Virus record (IMG/VR): IMGVR_UViG_3300022074_000096
Span: 1-44,617 of that record
Origin: a virus
Direction: 5' to 3' (one strand)
Length of the DNA: 44,617 bases
Part shown: positions 6,673 to 12,445 of the stretch, piece after piece
Position numbering within the stretch: position 1 is the first letter of the stretch
How the letters are laid out: each line of letters begins with the position of its first letter
Notes under the pieces: model-generated
Told to the model about the DNA's origin: nothing
Databases searched by the model: none
The model's input: the letters and a program-made list of their open reading frames with translations, nothing else
Translations under genes and position numbers: made by a program

Positions 6673-6908
6673 GTAGTAAACTCCTCCACAATCTCGGATT
6701 GATGGTCATTAGCTAACTGAAATGTTGGTGCTTTCATAATGTTTTCACGCAGGCGATTGTAATACTTTTCATTGAATCCATCATCTTCATCAACAATTAG
6801 ATCAAAACATTCATCATCATGTTCTGCAACAACATTCCAGATTCCTCCATACTCAGATGTAGGAAATGGAACAAAATGATCAACAATGTAGAAAAATTTG
6901 GGTGCCAT
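6669..6908 (-). CDS. Conserved cyanophage hypothetical protein (79 aa)
   Basis: Begins MAPKFFYIVDHFVPFPTSEY and contains ECFDLIVDEDD; it ends VEEFTT. This matches a well-conserved small cyanophage family I remember. AAGGAG lies 16 nt upstream of ATG 6908, rather far for a Shine-Dalgarno. The 61 nt before it, down to the 38-aa gene, hold no convincing gene. Confidence 0.8.
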   Translation of the reverse strand: MAPKFFYIVDHFVPFPTSEYGGIWNVVAEHDDECFDLIVDEDDGFNEKYYNRLRENIMKAPTFQLANDHQSEIVEEFTT

Positions 6909-6969
6909 CGGTTTCAGTAAATTACTCCTTAATTTTAGTGTAAATGTTGTTGCTGGTCAAGTAGTTATG

Positions 6970-7086
6970 TCAGGAACAGAAAAACTCCAGCATGTAATAA
7001 TCAACAGTCACTTCAAGTTTTGCTGCTTCCTTTTCGACCTCTTCCCAAAACTCATCTGCAGTTTCTTCGATTTCTTTCTGTGTCAT
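6970..7086 (-). CDS. Small conserved protein (38 aa)
   Basis: Reads MTQKEIEETADEFWEEVEKE, then AAKLEVTVDYYMLEF. It is acidic and mostly helical. I remember a near-identical small protein in cyanophages. The start overlaps the preceding TGA as ATGA. No function is known. Confidence 0.7.
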   Translation of the reverse strand: MTQKEIEETADEFWEEVEKEAAKLEVTVDYYMLEFFCS

Positions 7087-7265
7087 TTTGGTTTGTTGAT
7101 GAAACGGTCAAATCTGGACATTTGATAACCTTCACGCAACGCTTGGTTGATGATGTTATCGTATGAATGTGAATGCAGTGGTATATGTCGATGCAAAAGA
7201 AAGTCTTCACAATCTTCTGCTAGTGCCTCCTTTTGTTCGTGGGTAATTTTCTCCAAGTCTAACAT
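7083..7265 (-). CDS. Small hypothetical protein (60 aa)
   Basis: ATG 7265 (MLDLEKITHEQKEALAEDCE) follows the stop of the 93-aa gene by 7 nt, with GGAG about 12 nt upstream. His-rich middle (LLHRHIPLHSHSYD), which may bind metal. Unrecognised. Confidence 0.65.
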   Translation of the reverse strand: MLDLEKITHEQKEALAEDCEDFLLHRHIPLHSHSYDNIINQALREGYQMSRFDRFINKPK

Positions 7266-7272
7266 AGTTCGT

Positions 7273-7554
7273 TTAGATCTCCATATATGCCCAACGATCA
7301 ATGTTGGATTTGTAATATGTATTGATAATATCTGTTGCCACTATACAACACTCAGTATCCCTAAGTCCATACAAATCAAAACCACTGGCACAAGCAAACT
7401 CATAGAAGCGTTTTTGCGCATAACGGGGGCTAGTTGTTGTCTGTAAGATTTCAAGAAGGGTGGAATTGATCTCATCGATAACAAAGTCAGGAGTGCTTCT
7501 GTAGCACTCCCATTCTTTACGATTGACTGTAAGTTGTTCGCGTTCAATAATCAT
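7273..7554 (-). CDS. Hypothetical protein (93 aa)
   Basis: Helical protein with a Cys/Phe-rich segment (FYEFACASGFDLYGL) and two adjacent Cys (DTECCIVATDI). The start overlaps the upstream TGA (ATGA). No family recognised. Confidence 0.7.
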   Translation of the reverse strand: MIIEREQLTVNRKEWECYRSTPDFVIDEINSTLLEILQTTTSPRYAQKRFYEFACASGFDLYGLRDTECCIVATDIINTYYKSNIDRWAYMEI

Positions 7555-7922
7555 GCTGCAAGTGCTCCAGAAGGAATTTCAACGATTTCAGGATCGTTAT
7601 CGTTAAACTCGTTCATATTATAGCAAGTCCAACCTGCGCTGGTAAAAATATATGCGTACTCTTCATTACGAAGTTTGTCCAGATACTCTTTCTTCGTCAT
7701 CAAACTAGGAGGACAATCTGTCCCATAATACTCAGGTTTGTGGTCATCATTCCAACATGTAGACATGTCGCCACCATCAATCAGATCGGATACTTTATCC
7801 TTGCTGTTGAAATGTGTGGTCAAAATACGACCCAACCAGGAAGGATAACCATCCCAGTGATGATAAACAGACAGGACAGAATTGTCTTGAAGTTGAATAC
7901 CGATGCGGGAACGTGTTGCCAT
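7551..7922 (-). CDS. Conserved marine-phage protein (123 aa), MATRSRIG family
   Basis: Begins MATRSRIGIQLQDNSVLSVY and continues HHWDGYPSWLGRIL, with LIDGGDMSTCW in the middle. I remember this as a very widespread protein in T4-like cyanophages and other marine phages; its function is unknown to me. The HHWDGYP segment could be a metal or substrate site. The ATG lies about 25 nt downstream of repeat copy H. Confidence 0.85.
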   Translation of the reverse strand: MATRSRIGIQLQDNSVLSVYHHWDGYPSWLGRILTTHFNSKDKVSDLIDGGDMSTCWNDDHKPEYYGTDCPPSLMTKKEYLDKLRNEEYAYIFTSAGWTCYNMNEFNDNDPEIVEIPSGALAA

Positions 7923-7946
7923 GCTGGTTGTGTGCTTACACTATGA

Positions 7947-7971
7947 GGACACTTTAGAGGTGAGTAACTTT
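7947..7971 (-). repeat. Intergenic repeat element, copy H
   Basis: Type 2 and the rightmost copy: AAAGTTACTCACC, TCTAAAGTGTCC, TCATAGTGTAAGCAC. It starts at the TAA of the 58-aa gene (7971). I saw no further copy from 8 kb to the end of the window. Confidence 0.85.
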
Positions 7972-8147
7972 TAAGACTGCACTTCTGGTTTATCTAATGC
8001 AAACATCATGTCGGTAACACTTTCCCTAAACTCCATAGCAACTTGAGATAACTCAGATGCTGGAAGATTTGTTTGCACAAGATTACCTTCAACCATAATG
8101 TTAAAGGTTCCGTCTTGATTCAAAATGACAGTGAATTGATTAAGCAT
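7971..8147 (-). CDS. Small hypothetical protein (58 aa)
   Basis: ATG 8147 (MLNQFTVILNQDGTFNIMVE) lies one base after the preceding TGA (TGATATG). A beta-like N-terminal half is followed by a helix (MEFRESVTDMMFAL). Unrecognised. The stop joins repeat copy H. Confidence 0.65.
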   Translation of the reverse strand: MLNQFTVILNQDGTFNIMVEGNLVQTNLPASELSQVAMEFRESVTDMMFALDKPEVQS

Positions 8148-8148
8148 A

Positions 8149-8388
8149 TCAAATAGGAAGTTTAGCGACTGATTTACCCTTACTGTGTTTTGCAATAAAG
8201 TTCATTGCAGATTTACGATTACGACAAATTTTAAGTTGTTTACCTTGATGAATGATCATTAGTTTTGTATCACTGTCGCCCATAGGAATGGCAGCATACA
8301 TGAGTGGGTCAGAGTATTTTCCCACAGTGAATCCCGTTTCTACTGATTTGGGTTCAAGAATAGAACTATTGGTAGATTGAAACTTCAT
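8149..8388 (-). CDS. Small basic hypothetical protein (79 aa)
   Basis: Central strands (KLMIIHQGKQLKICR) and a basic C-terminus (NRKSAMNFIAKHSKGKS). The basic tail may contact nucleic acid, but I recognise no family. The start overlaps the upstream TGA as ATGA. Confidence 0.65.
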   Translation of the reverse strand: MKFQSTNSSILEPKSVETGFTVGKYSDPLMYAAIPMGDSDTKLMIIHQGKQLKICRNRKSAMNFIAKHSKGKSVAKLPI

Positions 8389-9002
8389 CGAATAAACTTG
8401 TGAGTAACATCTGCTTTTTCAAGATCTGATTCCCGGAATTTCACATATGCACTATGATGAAAATCATTCAAAGAGTTCCATTTGTCCTTAAGATTAAATG
8501 CAACTGCTTGTAACCGATTAGCAGGAAGAGAACGAAGATAATTTAGATCAAGAATACGCACCCATTCAACAACCATACTCTTTCCAACATATTTTACATA
8601 TGCAACATAATCATATCTTTCATTCATAATCTTGCCAGGTTTGATACCTTTGGCAGCGTATTCACCCAAACATTCAAGGATTTCAGATAAATTATATCCC
8701 ATATTTTGGAATACTTTTAGATCCTTATTCATCTGGTTCACTTGTTTCCAGAATTTTGGATGATCTCTTTTACCACCAGGAAGAACACAAGATTCAGTGT
8801 GATTCAATACGGAGATAAAATCTACGAAAAGTGAGTCACTGCTTGTATATTGAACATCAACGGTGCCTAGATCTGTGATGATGTCTACATCCAGATGGTT
8901 CACAACATTGTTCTTGATTGGTGTGATGTCCTCCCGTAAGTTGGAACGAACATAGTTTTCGGAGTGTTTAACTCGGCGTTCAGTGTAAGAAGAAGTACGC
9001 AT
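8385..9002 (-). CDS. Hypothetical protein (205 aa), gene between methyltransferase and small ORFs
   Basis: The N-terminal half contains HLDVDIITDLGTVDVQY followed by FVDFISV; this alternation of acidic residues with strands vaguely recalls PD-(D/E)xK nucleases, but the lysine is replaced by Gln and I cannot assign it. The C-terminal half is helical (VAFNLKDKWNSLNDF). Located directly downstream of the methyltransferase gene (gap 2 nt), so a linked role in DNA modification is possible but unproven. Confidence 0.7.
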   Translation of the reverse strand: MRTSSYTERRVKHSENYVRSNLREDITPIKNNVVNHLDVDIITDLGTVDVQYTSSDSLFVDFISVLNHTESCVLPGGKRDHPKFWKQVNQMNKDLKVFQNMGYNLSEILECLGEYAAKGIKPGKIMNERYDYVAYVKYVGKSMVVEWVRILDLNYLRSLPANRLQAVAFNLKDKWNSLNDFHHSAYVKFRESDLEKADVTHKFIR

Positions 9003-9004
9003 GA

Positions 9005-9724
9005 TTAAAAAAGTGATTCAAGTGGTCCAGGTGAATTGCCATCAGCAACTCCATTCCATGTCTGTTCTATTTTTTCTTCTCCCATCCCAGTGACCCAGGA
9101 CTCTGCCAGTGTAGCATACTTTTCGTCCAAATCACACCCGATGAAATTTCTTTTTGTTCCTTTACATGCCATTGCAGTTGTACCAGAACCCATGCAAGGG
9201 TCAAGAACTGTATCACCAGGATTTGTAGACGCTTTAATAATTCTAGCAAGCAACTTGATCGGTTTGGGTGTTGGATGATGCTTTACTGACTTTTCGATTG
9301 ATTCACGCCAAACGGAAGAAGAACAATGTTCATTGAATGTTGCTTTTGATTTTCTTGCAAAGACACAACATTCTAACGAAGACAACCAAAACTTATCACC
9401 ATGAACTGGTGCAGGATTAGTCTTCTCCCAAATACACAAACGTGTAGAAAGTCCTGCCTTTGCATATTCACTGCGAAGTTGACTTACTTGTTCTGTAGAA
9501 CAGAACACATAGATGCTACCAGATGTGACACGAATAGTTTCATCAATAAAAGATTGCAAATCAAATGTTAAAACATCTGCCTTACCTTTATTGTACTCAC
9601 GAATACCGCATTCATAATTGTTAACAACATCATATGGAATATCAGTCAATGTCATTGTGACACTATTATCTTCCAATCCTTCCATGAAGGTGATGCAATC
9701 AACATTGTGAAATTCTAGAGTCAT
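9005..9724 (-). CDS. Site-specific DNA methyltransferase (beta-class, N6-A/N4-C type)
   Basis: A 239-aa amino-methyltransferase. The catalytic motif IV appears first as TDIPY (27-31) and the AdoMet-binding motif I comes late as LDPCMGSGTT (about residue 175), an order typical of the beta class. HPTPKPIKLL, just before motif I, is also typical. The Pro of the usual DPPY is Ile here. No cognate endonuclease is adjacent, so it is probably a solitary phage methyltransferase used to evade host restriction or mark phage DNA. A TATAAT box with extended TGG lies just upstream. Confidence 0.9.
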   Translation of the reverse strand: MTLEFHNVDCITFMEGLEDNSVTMTLTDIPYDVVNNYECGIREYNKGKADVLTFDLQSFIDETIRVTSGSIYVFCSTEQVSQLRSEYAKAGLSTRLCIWEKTNPAPVHGDKFWLSSLECCVFARKSKATFNEHCSSSVWRESIEKSVKHHPTPKPIKLLARIIKASTNPGDTVLDPCMGSGTTAMACKGTKRNFIGCDLDEKYATLAESWVTGMGEEKIEQTWNGVADGNSPGPLESLF

Positions 9725-9738
9725 ATCTTTTTTCTTTT

Positions 9739-9747
9739 ATTATACCA
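9739..9747 (-). promoter_or_regulatory. Possible extended -10 promoter for the methyltransferase
   Basis: On the minus strand TGGTATAAT, a TGn extended -10 with perfect TATAAT, ends 15 nt before the methyltransferase ATG. It overlaps the stop of the 71-aa gene (GTA TAA). There is no good -35 at 17 nt. The leader would be only about 7 nt, with purine-rich AGAAAAAAG serving as ribosome site. Confidence 0.4.
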
Positions 9748-9955
9748 CATCTGGAATAGGTGTATATTCAAATCCATAATCAGGATCATTTTTAGATTTC
9801 TTTCTTACTTTTTTCAAGGCTTTAAGTTCTTCCTTGATCATTTGATAAGCATCCTCAGCATTGATTCTGCCTCCAAGTTCCATGGCACAGACAACTTCAA
9901 CACGGGTGCCAAAGTGCTTCAGTGCTTCTTCAAAACAATTTAATTCTTCGTACAT
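9740..9955 (-). CDS. Conserved cyanophage small protein (71 aa)
   Basis: Begins MYEELNCFEEALKHFGTRVE and contains AEDAYQMIKEELKALKKVRK. This helical protein matches a small conserved cyanophage family I remember. Function unknown. It starts 9 nt after the TGA of the 52-aa gene. Confidence 0.8.
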   Translation of the reverse strand: MYEELNCFEEALKHFGTRVEVVCAMELGGRINAEDAYQMIKEELKALKKVRKKSKNDPDYGFEYTPIPDVV

Positions 9956-9964
9956 AGCATGACC

Positions 9965-10123
9965 TCATTGATACATTCGATGACATAACATCTCTATTTT
10001 TTCTTTTAGTTTCTTATGTTTTACCCCTGGAAAATCGATTTGCTCACCTCTAGCAATAGTATAATTAGTGGCACAAGATAAAACATAATTAAGATACTTA
10101 AGTTCCTGGGATGTGAAATTCAT
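9965..10123 (-). CDS. Small hypothetical protein (52 aa)
   Basis: Reads MNFTSQELKYLNYVLSCATN, then an ARGEQIDF segment and a basic helix (KHKKLKEKIEMLCHRM). ATG 10123 overlaps the end of the 70-aa gene by 4 nt; TGA at 9965. The fit between two genes supports it. Unrecognised. Confidence 0.65.
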   Translation of the reverse strand: MNFTSQELKYLNYVLSCATNYTIARGEQIDFPGVKHKKLKEKIEMLCHRMYQ

Positions 10124-10332
10124 TTGAAACCTTTTGATTTCTTTTTCTTATCTAGCACTTCAATATGAGAAAGGAACATCTTTTTGTTCCACCATATCTC
10201 CCTTGCCATCATGTAATCTTCCACGACTATAGATTCACCATTTTTTGATACCACACGGTAATGATGTCGATCATAATCATCATAAGATGATTGCTCAAAA
10301 TATCGAGGATCATTGGGTCTAATCAGTTCCAT
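10120..10332 (-). CDS. Conserved cyanophage hypothetical protein (70 aa)
   Basis: ATG 10332 begins MELIRPNDPRYFEQSSYDDY and continues HHYRVVSKNGESIVVEDYMM; HIEVLDK is near the end. I remember relatives in cyanophages with RPNDPxYxxxSSxDDYDxHxYRVV. An upstream in-frame TTG at 10362 would overlap the GT25 stop. Function unknown. Confidence 0.75.
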   Translation of the reverse strand: MELIRPNDPRYFEQSSYDDYDRHHYRVVSKNGESIVVEDYMMAREIWWNKKMFLSHIEVLDKKKKSKGFK

Positions 10333-10358
10333 GTCAATTAAAGTTATGTATGTTGTCG

Positions 10359-11189
10359 TCAATCTTCATTTGTTTCCCAATACCTTGCATTTTTGAATCG
10401 CATAAACCAATCAAAGTCTAAGTTTGGACCATTCTTTTTCCACCAATTATACACAAAATCAGAACTATGAATTTGACCATTCTTTCGGTCTTCTTCTATG
10501 AATTTAGGATAAAAAGTTGACTTAAAGTTTATATTTTCAACAAACAAAGGTATTGTGTATTCAAACGGTCTTGCACCAACATATAACATATTCTCAATGC
10601 AAGGAAAAACCTCACTATGGTCAAGAAGATCTGTATTTAATACATTTTCTTCCGGAATATGATTAGCGACTAATCTTTCTGCATATCCACGGGTCATCAT
10701 ATATGCTCCCGCAGACCAATTATACCATGTTCTTCTACGAAAGCGAAGATCCTTCTCATCTAAAGCAATTTCGGCATCATCAGTTTTGATTAGAGATAGT
10801 TGAATGACTTGCCATCCAGGTTCCTTCTCATTAACCTTTTCCATGATATCATCCCATGTGAAATTCCAAAAATGACACGTATTCAAATTCATGTCATCTT
10901 CAAAAAATACAGCAGTAGGACTATCAGATGTTTGCAACCAATACTTAATAGCATACATATGCGAAAGCATCGTAGCAATCACACCAGAATCAAATTGCCC
11001 ATGAAAGTGATCAAAACGATGTCTAATATCTACTGTTTCACAAAAATCTACGTTTCTACCATCAAATGCAATAAATTTGGTGTAATCCTTTACACCAAAA
11101 GACTCTAACTGATTTTCCATTACCTCCTGTCTTAGTTTAGAATCTTCAAGTGTAATGTAATAAACAGGAGGAAAATTATCTAACTTCAT
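10359..11189 (-). CDS. GT25-family glycosyltransferase
   Basis: A 276-aa protein with the GT25 (LPS galactosyltransferase/procollagen glycosyltransferase) opening PPVYYITLEDSKLRQEVM followed by FGV and AFDGR. The acidic metal/nucleotide-sugar motif AVFFEDDMNL lies near residue 98, and SAGAYMMTRGYAERL after it is also typical of the family. Members transfer a hexose to glycan or protein. In a phage it may modify virion proteins, DNA or host envelope glycan; the acceptor is unknown. It lies in the accessory block, not among the fibre genes. Confidence 0.85.
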   Translation of the reverse strand: MKLDNFPPVYYITLEDSKLRQEVMENQLESFGVKDYTKFIAFDGRNVDFCETVDIRHRFDHFHGQFDSGVIATMLSHMYAIKYWLQTSDSPTAVFFEDDMNLNTCHFWNFTWDDIMEKVNEKEPGWQVIQLSLIKTDDAEIALDEKDLRFRRRTWYNWSAGAYMMTRGYAERLVANHIPEENVLNTDLLDHSEVFPCIENMLYVGARPFEYTIPLFVENINFKSTFYPKFIEEDRKNGQIHSSDFVYNWWKKNGPNLDFDWFMRFKNARYWETNED

Positions 11190-11191
11190 TC

Positions 11192-11389
11192 TTAATGCCA
11201 GCGCAAACTGTTAAGATATTTTAGCACATCTTGTCGTACATCCATCAGTTCATGATAACAACGTTGATTGTGAGCACACTGTCGCAAAGATGGATCTGGT
11301 TTAAGAACTGACTCTACAAATAGATCCAACCCTCGATTCCATTTGTCTTGTTTACTTTCATTGTCATTAATTGTGTTTTGGTCGTGCAT
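11192..11389 (-). CDS. Small hypothetical protein (65 aa)
   Basis: ATG 11389 (MHDQNTINDNESKQDKWNRG), then a helix and CAHNQRCYHELMDVRQDV, with two Cys and three His. The longer in-frame extension would overlap the upstream gene by 83 nt, so I prefer this start (23-nt overlap). Unrecognised. Confidence 0.65.
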   Translation of the reverse strand: MHDQNTINDNESKQDKWNRGLDLFVESVLKPDPSLRQCAHNQRCYHELMDVRQDVLKYLNSLRWH

Positions 11390-11540
11390 GAAAATTACAT
11401 CCTTTTGTAGAATCTTTAACAGTTTCGATAAGTTCAATCCTTTGTTCAAGATTAAATATATCTTTTCGTTTTTGAATACGTGAAATTATATCACGGGCAT
11501 CGTTACAACTTAATTCAGTGCTTAACAGAAGTTCTAGCAT
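11367..11540 (-). CDS. Conserved cyanophage small protein (57 aa)
   Basis: ATG 11540 (MLELLLSTELSCNDARDIIS) and RIELIETVKDST match a small cyanophage family I remember (LLSTxLTCxDA...ELVxTVxDST). The start shares its A with the preceding stop (TAATG). Function unknown. Confidence 0.75.
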   Translation of the reverse strand: MLELLLSTELSCNDARDIISRIQKRKDIFNLEQRIELIETVKDSTKGCNFHARPKHN

Positions 11541-11746
11541 TAAATCCTTTCCCAATGATCGTCTGAAGCTTCACTCATCCAGAAATGATAATTACCATTG
11601 ATGGATGCTAGAAACACCCGACCATCTTTACGTTGCTCAACACGACATGAATGTAACCCGTGCATAAGATTAGCAAATCTATTCTTTGCTTTCTTAGACA
11701 TAGGACGAACGCAAATGAATTCAGTTTTGGTCTTAGTGTTGCTCAT
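11540..11746 (-). CDS. Conserved cyanophage small basic protein (68 aa)
   Basis: ATG 11746 (MSNTKTKTEFICVRPMSKKA) then NRFANLMHGLHSCRVEQ and NGNYHFWMS match a small conserved cyanophage family I remember. Basic, possibly nucleic-acid binding; function unknown. The 60 nt upstream, to the metallopeptidase stop, hold only a weak inverted repeat (AACCC/GGGTT). Confidence 0.75.
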   Translation of the reverse strand: MSNTKTKTEFICVRPMSKKAKNRFANLMHGLHSCRVEQRKDGRVFLASINGNYHFWMSEASDDHWERI

Positions 11747-11806
11747 GATTACTTTAGTATTTAAGAGTTTTCTTATCAACCCTAGCAAAGGTATTCTACA
11801 GGGGTT

Positions 11807-12274
11807 TTAAGATGCTGTCAAGCGATTAGGAAATGGTGTTCCTTTTCCATGGGATTTAGGACCAAGACCCAAATAAGAATGAAGTAACTTTCGTTCCATT
11901 TCTCTTGCTTCCAATTCCCATGGTTGGTCGGAATAGTCCGTATCAGAGTGATCTATGCCCTTCCAGTAGCGATTAGAACCTTTGTCCTTAAGATCACCCT
12001 TGACGTGTTGATAAACGTGCCACAGTTCATGTAGAAGTGTGCTAGTATAGTCATCAACATTCATACGATTGTGTAGTTCAATTTCAAAAGATCTTGGACG
12101 CCAATCACAATCCATTACCGTACACCATCCCAATACACGTTCACGAATTAAACCACGATGATGTACTACAATCTCAAGTTTGTGACGTGGTAGATACTTT
12201 TCAACGAACCAGTTGACTATACTTTCACAGCGTCTTTTGCTATACTTTGATCCAGAGTATTCAAGTAAGAGCAT
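11807..12274 (-). CDS. SprT-like zinc metallopeptidase
   Basis: A 155-aa protein with the zincin motif H82-E-L-W-H86 and a later acidic candidate third ligand in PWELEARE (about 118-125). The layout resembles SprT/SPRTN-type proteases and a metalloprotease-like family in cyanophages. SPRTN acts on DNA-protein crosslinks, but the phage substrate is unknown. ATG 12274 is inside the end of the 32-aa membrane gene (14-nt overlap); the frame also allows TTG 12283. Confidence 0.8.
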   Translation of the reverse strand: MLLLEYSGSKYSKRRCESIVNWFVEKYLPRHKLEIVVHHRGLIRERVLGWCTVMDCDWRPRSFEIELHNRMNVDDYTSTLLHELWHVYQHVKGDLKDKGSNRYWKGIDHSDTDYSDQPWELEAREMERKLLHSYLGLGPKSHGKGTPFPNRLTAS

Positions 12275-12359
12275 TGATAGCAAGCGAAGTTACACGGGTC
12301 CCCCAGTTCATCAACCAGAAGAACGAAGCAATGAAAATCAGTTTTTGTGTGGCAGTCAT
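12261..12359 (-). CDS. Tiny membrane peptide (32 aa)
   Basis: Reads MTATQKLIFIASFFWLMNWG, then TRVTSLAINALT: a single hydrophobic helix with almost no soluble part. AGGGGGA lies directly before the ATG at 12359. It is the first gene after the nested terminator at 12.4 kb and overlaps the metallopeptidase gene. It could be a small envelope peptide; the function is unknown and the gene may be spurious. Confidence 0.5.
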   Translation of the reverse strand: MTATQKLIFIASFFWLMNWGTRVTSLAINALT

Positions 12360-12373
12360 TCCCCCTGCGTGTC

Positions 12374-12424
12374 TGTCCACCTATAGTAAAACCCCACAGG
12401 GTGATCCTGCAGGGTTAGTGGACA
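12374..12424 (-). terminator. Nested terminator hairpin at the end of the fibre region
   Basis: Inner stem AACCCTGCAGG / CCTGTGGGGTT (11 pairs including two G-U; 12390-12400 with 12406-12416) followed by TTTT. An outer stem TGTCCAC / GTGGACA (12418-12424 with 12374-12380) encloses it. The 5' flank AAGTGTCC is shared with the intergenic repeat family. The terminator lies 22 nt after the stop of the 438-aa glycine-rich gene. Confidence 0.8.
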
Positions 12425-12445
12425 CTTGTTAAAACGGCACAAATA

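Noticed and set aside
8385-9002. PD-(D/E)xK nuclease beside the methyltransferase, forming a restriction-modification pair
   Set aside because: The expected lysine is absent (DVQ) and the flanking pattern is too weak; recorded only as a possibility.
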